A stretch of 64,000 bases of DNA. It comes from Haberlea rhodopensis. Taxonomy: Eukaryota > Streptophyta > Magnoliopsida > Lamiales > Gesneriaceae. Shown here in pieces: positions 48,682 to 59,887 of this stretch (the stretch's first letter is position 1; every line of letters starts with the position of its first letter). The DNA is taken from NCBI GenBank assembly GCA_907163345.1, contig CAJQUN010000001.1, positions 1,922,001-1,986,000 on the forward strand. The letters are read 5' to 3'. The notes under the pieces are model-generated. The model ran no database searches and was not told the origin of the DNA. It saw only the letters and a program-made list of their open reading frames with translations. Made by a program: the position numbers and the translations under genes.

Positions 48682-48957
48682 GCTTTTATCTTTTTTATCT
48701 ATTATTTATAAATAACATTTCCAGTGACCGTATCGTTGAAGCTCATTTTTTATTTACCCCTTCACAATTTTATAATTACTACATTACCTCAACTCTACAT
48801 TACCTCAACTTTATAATATGTCCCAATTTTTACATAGAAATCGAATTAATTGAAAAAGAATTGCAAAAAAAAAAAAAAAAAACTATACAAATACGCAACA
48901 CATGCATGAAAGCACTTGTATTTCATAAAATCACTCAAGCACAAGCTTTTGCATGAT

Positions 48958-49001
<44 letters not shown>

Positions 49002-50046
49002 TAGTTAGCTCGATGCCAGTGATTAAGATATTTGACCTTTCGTCCTATAGTCTCATGTTTTTTCACCTGATTTGTTTGCTCGAAGGATTCTGGTATAAAG
49101 CAACTGTAAGCACCATATTAGATAATCAGACAATAAGTATCCCTGTAGAAAGATTCGCATGCATAAAACTAACAAAGAAAAACAAGAAACTTGATAAAAT
49201 TTTGATTATACAAAGGAAAAGTAAGAAGCAAACCAGTTTTTTAGTTTCATCAAGCTGGTAATCGGAGCCGATGTGAATTGAGATTGAGGAGTGAATCCCT
49301 GAACTTACTTGTACAAGTGTATAACGCTCTTCTCTACTGACAAATTTGTCCAACATATAAAAAAATGAAAGAAGGTTAAGTCCGCACACAATTTGAGAAT
49401 GACTGAATGATCGAGAATTTCGATTTATTACTCAAGTATTGTTTCTAAAATCAGTGTCCAGTCCAAAACAAAATAACAAAGAAAGAAAGAACAATACACA
49501 CATACGCATGTTCAAGCTTCTTGATCTGTGCAAAATACATAGCATCAGCTAAACCATTTCTTCTTATTTACTCAAGCAGAAATTTAGAAGTTACAGGAAT
49601 CAGTGTGACACAAGCAAAGCTGGTTTAGCAGCGTATAAACACATTACACTAAGAAACAGCACAAAAAACATAAGAAAACCTCCTTGATTTATGAGGCAAC
49701 CATTATAGGAGATATTGTCTATTTGCAAAAGCTCGACTGCGGGATCATCGAAGTAATTAAAGAGGCAAGAAACAAACATTTTGGACAATTTTCAGAATAT
49801 ATAGCATTCCTATCCTCCTGGCTGATTTATCGTTTGGGATTCAATTGCAGATTAACATGTCATCTCACCTACAAAAAAGAGAGAATATTCTATATTATCA
49901 GCATGATTTTCATGTACTTGAAAAAAAGCCACAACTAATACGATGTGATTGTAATCAGAAAGTGTCCAAAAAGTTCAGTTATAATAACTGTAATAAGAGA
50001 TAATCCCAGGTCTAGCTTACATAGGAATGCACAAAATATAACAAAC
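48682..50046. other. Spacer, no supported gene
   Basis: AT-rich, with a TA microsatellite at 48963. Minus-strand frames at 49126-49389 (SREERYTLVQVSSGIHSS) and 49600-49788 (FDDPAVELLQIDNISYNG) look exon-like in composition and could be further fragments of the cluster at 50.0-53.4 kb, but they match no family I recognise. Confidence 0.35.
48963..48994. repeat. (TA)n microsatellite
   Basis: About 32 bases of AT dinucleotide followed by a short ACACACAC run. Confidence 0.95.
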
Positions 50047-50139
50047 CTCTTCAACAGACGCAAGCTTCCCCTCTAATTCGCTCACCCTATCCTTATGCAA
50101 CTTCAAAGAATCAGAGTTCAGTTTACATTCATTTACAGC
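50047..50139 (-). pseudogene. Isolated 31-codon coiled-coil exon
   Basis: A clean in-frame exon bounded by TGCAG at its start and GAG|GTTTGT at its end. It encodes a heptad-rich helix (LKLHKDRVSELEGKLASVEE). No flanking exon of the same protein was found. The parent is not identified; coiled-coil proteins are common, and a kinetochore-type parent is only a guess. Part of a run of same-strand exon fragments. Confidence 0.45.
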
Positions 50140-50921
50140 CTGCATTAAAAATAATGATTTACTAAGTTTGTAGGGCATAGTTGATAGCTTCAATAGAAAT
50201 AACAAAATCATTCACAATCTAAGAATACATAACACAAACGCAGGGGAGACAAACTTTTTTTTTACCTGCTTAGTGAGTAAAATTATTGTAAGAAAGGAAT
50301 ATTTCTTAATGAAGTACCTTTGAATGGCTCGACAACATTTTCTTCCTATGTGTACAATGAATCCTTCATTAGTATTTTGAATATGATGTTGTGACAGGTA
50401 ACGACTACCATGATAAAAGTTCATTCGAACGAAAAGCATTCAATCCTTAAAAAATGAGTGCATGTAAGAAAAAACTTATATTATTGATAGCCATGAATTC
50501 GAAAGAAAAAGGCATCCAATCCTCGAAAAAACGGTGAAGAGAAACCAAGATTACACTCCATGCTAATGTAAGACTCGATTCTGGACATATTCTACAATTT
50601 TTTTTAGTACGTCAACAAAGAAATGGTTCTAAAATCTGTGAAGCAGCCAACCACCAAACAAAAGATTCATCACAATAAATTTAAAATACAATAACCAAAT
50701 AAATATGAGAGAAGCAAAGCGAAAGGGATATTGACCTTTCAAATGACCATCTGATTTCCACCACTGAACAACACTAAATACACAGAAGAGACGAACCATC
50801 TTATGAATCCCTTGGCCCTGTTATCCCTCACGCATACTATAAGAAATCTAAACAAATGACCTACTCCCAACCCGCGAACCCTTAAAAAATGAGTGCATGT
50901 GAAAAGATCTCAGCTAATCAC

Positions 50922-51242
50922 CTACGAACGTCGCGGACTTCACTCTCTCAGACGACGATAATGACAAGGAACACTCGAATAGCCACAGAGGAACAACCGA
51001 TATATTAAATGCCAAAGTACGGACAACCAAAGCCGTCCCCTCATCACACGATGCAAGAACAGAGCAACAGTGTGATCTAAAAAAAGCAACAGCTGACTCC
51101 ATCAACACCTGGCCTTTGCAGGACCTTAACACATTTTCTAGCATTTGTGTCTCATGTTTAGGAAGAATCCACATCTGAGGCCATTTCTATAAAGATGCAC
51201 TCCGGAATAAAATCTGTAGGAGGAGGAGGCTTTGCAGCCATG
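50922..51242 (-). pseudogene. Unrecognised gene fragment
   Basis: A minus frame open over 86 codons includes MLENVLRSCKGQVLMESA and TLAFNISVVPLWLFECSLSL, a composition typical of a helical plant protein. It ends at a possible donor GTAG|GTGATT at 50922. A second frame upstream starts MAAKPPPPTDFIPE and stops after about 27 codons. No family is recognised. It sits between a coiled-coil exon and the XPD exons on the same strand. Confidence 0.4.
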
Positions 51243-51481
51243 TCACCCTTGGATGCCCACAGTTTAGGATGATACATTAATCGAAATAGTTAAAGATAAT
51301 AACTACAGATGCCAGAAGTAAAATAAAAGGGGGTAATCTCTTTGGACATTAAAGTTCTGGGAATAATTATGGGGACATAAATATATAAACAAAGTCGGGA
51401 AATTCAAATGTACAATGATAAGTAATTTATAAATAATACATCAAGGTCACACCATTATAGATATTATGCATAGATAACCAC

Positions 51482-52202
51482 CTCTCTTGTGATATGCACA
51501 GCCATATCAGTACTATAGTTCAGTGAGCGTCCCGTAAATGTTAGAGAATCCCACCGGGTAATTTTGACCGCTTGTCATGATGGCTATATCTACATGCATG
51601 AACAATCAATAAACAACCATTAACTATCTATATAATTTAACAATGAAATGATAAAACCAAGTGTCATAAAGCTCACTACCAATAACGTTTTGACTTTCCA
51701 AACAATTATGATTAGCTTGATGCCGTATTTATACAGAATTTCCATGATCAATCACTCTCAATATTGCTAGCATTATTCTTGAGAACATACACCTCTTGTA
51801 TGCAAATATCATCATACCATAATCAGCCTTTGATCGATTGACCCACAAATTGAAATATGAACACAACAAATATATCAGAAACTTTAAATATTACATTTTT
51901 CTCAAAAATAAAGGAGTTCCAATCGAAAAGTAACAAATCATCAAATGTTAAAAAAATTACCCACATTTATCTGGAAAGTCTCCCGTAACTATTCTAATCT
52001 CGCAAGCAATACCCTGCAAAGTGAAGACATGTCAAATGTAAATTTGTAACTTGTCAGTAGCTAGAAATCAAATTGCTCCAATAAGTTAGCAGCGGCAGCA
52101 GCAATAACTAACCTGCTCGATGTGGATTGAACATGGACACCAAACATTATCACAAGTCTACTATAATACATGTCAAAGTCTATACCTTCACCAACTTTTC
52201 CC
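51482..52202 (-). pseudogene. XPD/UVH6 (ERCC2) DNA helicase fragment, several exons with stops
   Basis: Four exon remnants of the TFIIH helicase XPD (Arabidopsis UVH6) appear in the right order. 52202-52113 carries GKVGEGIDFDMYYSRLVIMF (helicase motif V region). 52013-51961 carries VLLARLE, a stop, then LRETFQI. About 51850-51792 carries RSKADYGMMIFAYKR (motif VI region is just upstream and degraded). About 51594-51482 carries HDKRSKLPGG, then stops and a shift, then STDMAVHITRE. Most splice borders survive (TTGCAG at 52203-52208, GTTAG at 52112), showing capture of genomic rather than cDNA sequence. The N-terminal ATPase half and the C-terminus are missing. It cannot make a working helicase. 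Confidence 0.82.
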
Positions 52203-53213
52203 CTGCAAGTAGAATAGCCTTGCTTGAATTAACAAAAAAACAAAAGTGAGTTGAAAGTAAAAAGTAGGATGTTTCATTAACTTCTATTTAATATTGGCCA
52301 GAACATTGCTCAGTGAGCAAATCCAAATAATTTAATGTTTTATTCTGCCAAAGATGATAAACCATCAGGTGCACGGTTTCATGACAATCAGATAATCTTG
52401 GTAGCTTCAGCCGATACTAAATAATTTTCACATAGATATTATGGCACTTATAAATGCTGAACGAAAATAGGATTCTTTCAAGGCATATTATTAACACATT
52501 AGAGTGGGCAAAAAAATTTCAATAACTTCAGACCAACGCCATCTTGCTTTTGCATACTAAATAACTTATTGACTTTTAATTCTTTGTTTTTACTACAATT
52601 CTCCTATTGTTCCCATGATGTACCTCCACCCAAATGATCTTCACAAGCAATGTGCTCATCCTGATTGCCTGTCTTCGGCAACCAACGGCCCTTGTTTGAT
52701 TGAGCGAGTTCTACGGACATACAAAAAATAACATAAAAATAACTTTTTTCCCAACATTGTGTACTAAACATATCTGTTACTTAATTGCCAAAATGAAAAA
52801 GGATATAGACACTTAGAGTGAATTTATTCATGTTTCATAAATGATGTAATATCACCAACAGCTCCTAGAGTATATTTATTTTTTACTAGGGACCTATGTT
52901 GTTCACAACAACGATTAAGGATTGCACTTAAAAATGTAATAATCATTAAAAAAAATAAACATTGAAAAAAACACTAAAAACAACTAGGAACTTTTCATTT
53001 TATCTGAAACATTAAAAAAAATCGAAAACCCAAAAATACACGTCCTTTGACAAGAAACAATAAATCTGCCATGTTGACAAATTCGGCAAAAGTCACATAC
53101 GAGTGGCCCAAAATATTTGAAAAAATCCAATCATTAAACAGTAAAGGAATTTCAAGATTCCACAAGACCCACAAAATCCGAAAACATTAAAAATGAAAAT
53201 CCAATTTCTTTAC
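52203..53213. other. Spacer within the gene-fragment cluster
   Basis: AT-rich, with one possible exon-like piece at 52626-52711 on the minus strand (LAQSNKGRWLPKTGNQDEH) ending in a GTACAT donor. It is not recognised. Confidence 0.35.
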
Positions 53214-53370
53214 CAGTAGAAAGCAAAATGATCCACACAGTGAGAACTTGCTTCACGGGCAGCCCACGATGTGTTCGCTTCCGACGATCAACCTCAAATA
53301 CCGGGCAGCCTTCAAAGTAGTCATCTTTCTGCAGGAGCAAACTCGCAGCACCATTATCATGCTCACCCAT
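53214..53370 (-). pseudogene. ZIFL-like MFS transporter, first exon only
   Basis: ATG at 53370. The 52-codon exon reads MGEHDNGAASLLLQKDDYFE, then GCPVFEVDRRKRTHRGLP, then VKQVLTVWIILLST, and ends at ACTG|GTAAAG. The layout matches exon 1 of ZINC-INDUCED FACILITATOR-LIKE transporters (vacuolar or plasma-membrane major facilitators), including the break just before the LPISS motif. The family's CPGC cysteine motif reads CPVF here, so the second cysteine is lost. No second exon follows on the minus strand; the XPD fragment comes next. A gene fragment, not a functional transporter. Confidence 0.6.
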
Positions 53371-53706
53371 TTCTTTTTCTTATCAATTTTCCCTCACCAA
53401 TTTCACAACTTCAGATCCCGTAAAGTGTTGTGGCTTCTTCCGGGAAAAAAAAACATTATACGTAAACTTAAAATTGCTGAGATATAAATGGTCATCAAGA
53501 AGACACAAGAGCCGTGTTGAATTTTCGAAAGCTCCTAAAATTCAAACCATCGACACAGACGTTAAAAATCAGTAGATCCAAATCATTTTCAGAGGCAGCG
53601 ATATTGACCCATCCATTATAGAGTTGGAAAAGTGATGGAGAAAACCATCGCTCTTGGTGGGGTTGTGCTTCTGCATAAAGAAGTTCACTGCAGAGCAAGC
53701 GTTTGA
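53371..53706. other. Junction between gene-fragment cluster and pararetrovirus
   Basis: A minus frame at 53495-53719 is open (about 74 codons) but not recognised. The virus-derived sequence begins near 53700. No terminal repeat or target duplication was found at the border. Confidence 0.35.
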
Positions 53707-54357
53707 CGGCATGTAACAAATGGAAAATGGAACAGGCCTTACTCGATCACCTACAAGGTGTCATACGCACTCTCGAATACTCATCACTCCGAGGTATTCT
53801 TGAGAAATGAATTCATCGAAGTCCCCAGAATCTTCGAAAACTTCGCCAAAGCAGTATTGCCGGACATCATTGATACTCCGACAATAGGAGAAATCGACAT
53901 GAGGATACAAGATCAACCTGTTTTGAACAGAAGCAGGAGCATCATGATCGAGCCAAGAAGGATGTCTTTCCAACATGATAGTTTAATCAGCAACTATCCC
54001 GGGGAAAAACAGAAGGCAGCCTCAAGCAGAATTCAGAAAGTTCCTGATGTATTCCAAACAATAGGAAAACTGAAATGCCCAGAAGGCTGGAGAGAAGTGC
54101 AGATAATTTTCGACATCACCGAGAAGAATAATATCTTCCCCTGTGATGTTCTATATTATTTGCAACAACCCACAGTTGGAAAATTTCAAGGAAACCTTCA
54201 AATTGGTGAAATTGACCTCACAATTGAAGGCATTGCCGGACGGATCCCAGAACAGCTTATTCTACGGATTGAATTTCTCGAGGAACATAAACCTTGGGAA
54301 AGATTGCAAGATGGAATGAAATTCACGGTCGACGGAAAGAGATACCGAATTCGATGA
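53707..54357 (+). pseudogene. Endogenous caulimovirid movement protein, 5' truncated
   Basis: A plus frame open for about 217 codons resembles the 30K-superfamily movement protein of plant pararetroviruses, which enlarges plasmodesmata. Recognisable parts are the ALSNTHHSEVF block near the start and the FPCDVLYYLQQP and LIEG-type beta-strand region further on. An upstream in-frame stop at 53704 and the absence of an ATG before the conserved block show that the N-terminus is lost. The stop overlaps the next start codon in ATGA (54354-54357), a compact viral arrangement preserved from the parent. Confidence 0.7.
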
Positions 54358-56450
54358 CCACCAGTCCATTCTCCATATACATCTCTGTTGGGATGTTATA
54401 TGAGAAATACCGGGCAGAATATTTTGCGGCCTACATTGACTCAGGAGCTGGAATATGCACTGCCATGCGAGAAATCTTCCCCAAAGAAGTTGGTGAGAAA
54501 TTACCAGTCATTGCCGGAAGAGACTTTTCCAAACGGATCCTTATTCTTAATGAAGGAGTCCAAGGAGCGGAAATAATTATCGGCGGAGCAGGCGGTACCC
54601 CATGGTACAAAGTCAAAACTCCACCTATATATTTCCATGATACAGGTGCAGATATGCTGTTAGGGAACAATTTCCTACAGACGTTCAAGACATTCACTCA
54701 AGATAATGAAACACGAAGACTTATTTTCACAACTCTATGTGATCATAAGATTATGGTACAGCGATTACGGGAGGCGTTTCACCGAAAATTCCCTATTTGT
54801 TTTCGCAACAAGCGTGGTGATGAAGGAAAACTTCGACACCCAAAGATGAAAGATCAGTGGAAATTTGGAGAGGCAAATCTTCAGTTCCGACAACAAGGTC
54901 CTAGTGAAAGGGATTCACAAACTTTTGACTGGGTTAATATCATGTCTTTCAGAGAGCAGGATGAGGAAAGAGTAACTCCAGAAACCATGTTGCTACTGAA
55001 AAATGCTTTACGAGAAGAAGTCATACAACCTGAATCTACCCTCGAAGAGCGAATCACTCTAGAGGATGTAAAAAGGAAGATTCGTAGGAACTACAACGAG
55101 GATCCACTGGCATGGTGGAACAAAAATGAGCTCAGAGCTACTTTGAAGGTGAAAACTGGAAAATAAAATGAGTTTGTTAGGTACAGGCCGATCCCCATGA
55201 ACCAGGAAGATCGGAAGGATATGCAGATCATACTTAAGGAGCATCTTGACCTTAAGTTAATCTCAGCAGGTATTTCTCCATACAGTAGCCCATGATTTCT
55301 GGTAAGGAATCATGGAGAAATTAAACGAGGAAAGCCGAGATTGGTGATCAACTATAAAGGGATCAACGAAATCTTGGAGTTTGATGGTTATTTTATCCCA
55401 AGCAGAGAACATTTGGTAAATAGTATCAAGAATGCCAAAGTGTTTTCTAAATTCGATTGCAAGTCTGGGTTCTACCAGATTAAAATGGAGGAAGCAAGCA
55501 GAAAGTTCACGGCATTCTCCACACCACAAGGACATTATATCTGGAATGTCATGCCAATGGGATTAGCAAATGCTCCCCAGATATATCAGAGGAAGATGGA
55601 TAATCTTTTCAAGGATTACTTCAACTTCATGTTCGTGTACATTGACGACATCCTCATAGCGTCAAAAAACATGAAAGAACATCTTAAACATCTGGAAATC
55701 TTTTCTGACGTTTGTTACAAGGAAGGATTGGTGCTTTCCGAAAAGAAAGCAGTAATTGCTACAAGACAGATCGAGTTCCTTGGAATTGAGATCGATGAAT
55801 CTGGAATCATCCTGCAAAATCATATTGTTGAAAAAGTACAAGGATATCCGGATGACCTCAAGGATTTAAAACAACTTCAGAGTTTTTTAGGAGTTGTTAA
55901 TTTCGCTGGGATGTTTATCAACAATCTAGCAAACCACAGGAAGGTGTTCAGTCCGCTACTCAAAAAGGATGTTAAATTTGAGTGGAATGACGATCATAGA
56001 CAAGCTGTCAAACAGCTGAAGGAGGTTTGCAGGCAACTACCAAAGCTTGCAATACCAAACGACTAGGATGAACTGATATTATACACAGATGCCAGTGATC
56101 ACTGGTGGGCGGCAGTTCTCATGAAAATTACACCAGAAGGAGAAGCGCCATGCAGATATTGCAGTGGACTATTCGATAACAACGAGTTATCAGATGGCAC
56201 ATCAACGAGAAGGAGTTCTTTGCTGTTCGAAAGGCTTTTAAGAAATTGCCACTTTTCCTACTTGCAAAGAAATTTATCTTGAAAATAGATAATACAAGTG
56301 TCAAAGCCTTTTTAAAAAATAAAATCGAATCAAAACCAGAAAAGGCTAGACTTTTAAGATGGCAAGCTGAATGCCATTATTATGATTATGATATTGTCAT
56401 TATGAAATATGATAAAAAATATTCTTGCAGATTTCTTAACACGAGATGGA
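54354..56450 (+). pseudogene. Endogenous caulimovirid protease, reverse transcriptase and RNase H, broken
   Basis: The polymerase polyprotein of a plant pararetrovirus, in one frame from ATG 54354. A retropepsin active site with DSG sits at 54432-54449. RT blocks follow, including the YIDD catalytic motif at 55638-55649, then an RNase H region beginning with a TDAS motif near 56084. In-frame stops occur at 55164 (TAA), 55293 (TGA) and 56064 (TAG), and frame shifts near 56180-56210 and 56415. The domain order and the lack of integrase separate it from Ty3/gypsy. It is not capable of making an intact enzyme. Confidence 0.85.
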
Positions 56451-57785
56451 TGGACACATTGCTAGCGATACCCTCAAGCGAGTTAGGAATCTCAGGGAAA
56501 ACCTGGAGATCATGGAACGAGATTTTGGAACGCTTTGTCTCAATGCAGAGGTCGCGGGACGACTTCAAAGAGCAGATCAGGAACTTGTTACTGATCATAT
56601 ACGAGCATGCTTTCTGGACCACGAACGTCTGTTTGAAGTCTTGAAAGGGCCTATCATTCAGGCAACACCTTCAACGGTGCAGAAAGAAGTGTTTAGAGAA
56701 CGGGGCTCATCTAACCCGGAGCCAAGGGATTCAAGTACCCCTGTCACGAGTGCTTCAGATGATGCATTCCTTGAGGATGTACAAGCTGAAGCGAATGTTG
56801 AGGGTCAGGTGTCTTCACAATCTGAACCTTCAAGTCAACCCAGCACCTCTGGGGTAAAAGAGGGAGAGTTGAATCTTAGGCCAATGACTGGCAAGTCTAA
56901 GGTTCAAACTAATGATGATTTAGTTTCTTCTCCTATGCAGGATTACCAACGCACTTGGGAGAAACTAATTACCAGGCGAGGTATCAACCCAGATAAATCT
57001 AAAGTTGATATCTCAGGAAAATATCCGAGAGTTTGGATGAAACCGGCAGCCATCCAAACGATGTTTAGGAATGATATAATTTCGGAGCTTTGGCTTCGGT
57101 TTATACTGTGGCACCAGCTTTCTCCGAAATATCAAAATTAGCAAAATGGATCAGAGAAGCTGTTTACGAGACTTGGGCCAATAATCCACATTTGGCAAGA
57201 GGCGACATTTTTGGAGTTGTATTTTTTCAGTGCTGCTCCAGAACCGGCAAAGAAAGGCTTCATCGAAGCTTTTCATTTTATCAAGCTTAGAAGACCAGAT
57301 GGAAACGCCCTGAAAAATATAAAAATGGCGTTCCTGAAGGAATTCCAATTTTGGCTGGAACTATCACAGAAGATGAAGTTTCAACCAGACGAGCATGGGG
57401 TCTTTGGGTTTGTCTCACAGAAATGGACAAAGCCAAATACTCATTCAAGTTCTTCCAGAATTCAGCCAACAGAACTTTCTTGCTGAATTCCATGACAGGA
57501 ACCTCCACGAGATTTGCCGAAGAACTCTTTGAAACAAAGAGAAGAGTTCTTTGGGAGAACAAGATTCCGGCAGGAAAGAAGACTTACCGGAAATTCTGCA
57601 ACATGGCGCACATTGGCCGATGGATTGATCATATCTGCCAAGCATGCCCGGAGCAGAAAGAACCAGAGTTCGGGAAAGGATTCCGATCCAAACCCGACAG
57701 ATCAGAGGCAGGAAAAGACAAAAGACCTGCTGACAAGAGGGCCCATTTTCCTAAAGCTCGGGGACCACAAAAACCACTAATGTAA
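56446..57785 (+). pseudogene. Endogenous caulimovirid transactivator-like (ORF VI type) region, frameshifted
   Basis: The reading frame starts at ATG 56446, overlapping the end of the polymerase region. It has a charged N-terminal helix, an acidic/serine-rich middle, and a C-terminal half ending in a lysine/arginine-rich tail. Its position after RNase H and before the promoter matches the translational transactivator of Caulimovirus-, Cavemovirus- and Solendovirus-type genomes. Frame changes near 57090-57200 and 57340-57400 split it. Homology is inferred from position and general composition more than from a diagnostic motif. Confidence 0.6.
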
Positions 57786-57994
57786 AGATTCCCCGACAAA
57801 GGAAAAGAGGTGGACCATTAGAAGTTAGTGCGGATACTGTTCAACGCACTCAGACAATAATAATGGACCACTCACGAGAAAAGTTGGTACAATCGGACAA
57901 AGATGCCAGACCACGTGAAAGTTAAGGCGCACTCACAGGCGCACTCAACAATTATCAAGATTTGGAATCCGCATTTGAAGTCCAGATTCATGCC

Positions 57995-58002
57995 TATATA
58001 AG
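57995..58002 (+). promoter_or_regulatory. Pararetroviral TATA box (35S-type promoter)
   Basis: TATATAAG lies about 200 bp downstream of the transactivator-like frame and is followed by GGCACTCATTCAG, matching the layout of caulimovirid pregenomic RNA promoters at the start of the large intergenic region. Confidence 0.65.
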
Positions 58003-58350
58003 GGCACTCATTCAGGAAGCTAAGGACATCAAAATAAATCTCCATAGTTTTCTGAGAAATAAATTTAGAGTATCCAAGCTTTGTAATATTTCAACTTTCG
58101 TAGCTTGATAATTTTTCTTTCTTTTGTGATCGTCTGTATTATTGTTCTGTTTATTTCAAGTTTATGTGTTCTTGAGTCGAGCCTCATCTATATGAGAGGC
58201 TAAACAAGTACGTCTCCTCCCAAAAGGAGACATTTTAATGTAATAGATATTATAAGTATTCCATAATAAAAATAAGGTTGTTGCCCACCTATCTCCCAGA
58301 TTTCTTTAACTCTTTTTATATCTTGATTATACCTTACGCCCTAAGGTAGG
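58003..58350 (+). other. Pararetroviral leader and polyadenylation region
   Basis: AATAAA motifs at 58033 and 58058, just after the TATA box, fit the terminally redundant poly(A) signal of pararetroviral RNA. Leader-like noncoding sequence follows, with a small inverted repeat (GTCTCCTCCCAAAAGGAGAC near 58212). The right border of viral sequence is uncertain; the resemblance fades near 58350. No tRNA-Met primer-binding site was found. Confidence 0.45.
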
Positions 58351-59069
58351 AAACGAATTAGGGTTGTGCTGTGCGGTTTCTGAAGGAATCGGATAACTGG
58401 CAGACTAGCCTCGCCCGTGTGCTGATGTTGAATGGTGAGGAGCCATTCGTAAAACAGTCTGGAGGCAGTAAGTTTTCGATTGGTGGCTTTGCGACCCACC
58501 TCACCCGGTGCCGTTATGGTCAAAATGGTATATTTCAGTTTGTTAAAATTTTATTGTAATACGGAAGCATGTTGGTCCTTTTATTGTTTTTTAACATGAT
58601 CTTCAAATCGGGTTATGAATTATAATTAGAAGATTGTTACATGAACTGTGAGTCCTTTGCAAAAGTATGCTCTTGGGTTCGCCCGAGATGACAGAAACTG
58701 AAGGATCTCATGTTCATAAATGCTACTGTTTCATGAATAAAAGGATAAAGAAGATGATAAATAATATATAGATGCTTATTTGTTCTTTAAACATTTTCGT
58801 AGGGTTGATAATGTAATTTTATTAAGAGTTGGTGGGAACATGTGGACCACTTGGACCACATGGACCACATGGGGGTTTTATAGTCATTTCAACCAAGAAT
58901 GGACCTAAGTGAACTAAGATTTTTTAACTAGACTAGGATGAATTAAGTTTCAGGAAATGATACCGGCCCGCAATTTTTCCTAAAAAAAATACACACGACC
59001 CAACAAAATTGGAGTAAGCCCAAAAAAATAGCTCATTACTGTTCAAGTGCTATCACATTTATTATACTG

Positions 59070-59104
<35 letters not shown>

Positions 59105-59151
59105 TTATTACTGTTCAAGTGCTATCACACTTATTATACTGTTATTATTAT

Positions 59152-59208
<57 letters not shown>

Positions 59209-59359
59209 GTTACATTACTGATTGGTGACCATCTTTTATCATTGAAAATATAAGATTTACATGGAAACTTTATATAAAGATTCTATCTAAAAAGTAATGT
59301 GGATTCATATGCAATATTTTTTTTATCATTTGTAGGTAGTCCAAACGTATTCTGAAAAA
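58351..59359. other. Spacer with short tandem repeats
   Basis: A plus frame at 58371-58559 (SLARVLMLNGEEPFVKQSGG) is unrecognised. GGACCACATGGACCACATGG repeats occur near 58850-58870. A unit of about 70 bp containing TTACTGTTCAAGTGCTATCA is duplicated at 59036 and 59106. Confidence 0.4.
59070..59201. repeat. (ATT)n and (TA)n microsatellites
   Basis: An ATT run at 59070-59095 and a TA run at about 59155-59201, separated by the duplicated TTACTGTTCAAG unit. Confidence 0.9.
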
Positions 59360-59879
59360 TAGAGATGGCAACGAGGTGAGTTTGGAACGAGTTTGGTCAC
59401 CAAACGTATGCTGAAATATAGGGATGGCAATGAGGTGAATTTTGGACCGGTTTGACCAAACTCTGGACCCACCCCGCTACTAAACAGGTTATCCCGACCC
59501 GCTCCCTCTTTCCTGCGAACCCGGCGGGTTAAACCAACACCGTCCCGCTTGATTTTGTCTATTTTTACTTTTTTAAAAAATATTAGCTAGAAATCAATTT
59601 TGAAGCAAAAAAAATTGAATTTCATATTTTTCTCTATAAATATTTATAATAAAAATTGGAAAACATTTCTAAAGTGCCAAATCTTTATTAATTTGTATTC
59701 ATTCCTTTCAAAATATCAAACTTCTTTAAAATGAACACATAAATTTTGATATAGAATTAAATAATGTCGCATTATCATTCAGTCAAAGAAGTGAAACGTA
59801 TATTAAATATTATTTTAAAAAATTTAAATTTAATACAAAAAATGGGACGGGTCCGGGGCGGGTTTGGAAACACCATATA
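59360..59879. mobile_element. hAT-type MITE, copy 3, inverted, with doubled left end
   Basis: Flanked by CTGAAAAA at 59352-59359 and 59880-59887, a perfect 8-bp duplication. The left end starts TAGAGATGGCAA. About 60 bp further the same end with its flank occurs again (CAAACGTATGCTGAAATA then TAGGGATGGCAA). The core is the reverse complement of copies 1 and 2. The right terminal repeat is eroded. Noncoding. Confidence 0.82.
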
Positions 59880-59887
59880 CTGAAAAA

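Noticed and set aside
50047..50139. Assignment of the coiled-coil exon to a kinetochore protein
   Set aside because: The resemblance rests on a generic heptad pattern from memory; not strong enough to name.
48700..53700. Helitron termini around the gene-fragment cluster
   Set aside because: A CTAGT near 48997-49003 on the minus strand was considered, but no GC-rich hairpin precedes it and no clear 5' end was found.
53758..54357. Movement protein starting at 53758 with a GTG
   Set aside because: There is no ATG; the frame is open upstream to the stop at 53704, so this is a truncated frame rather than a true start.
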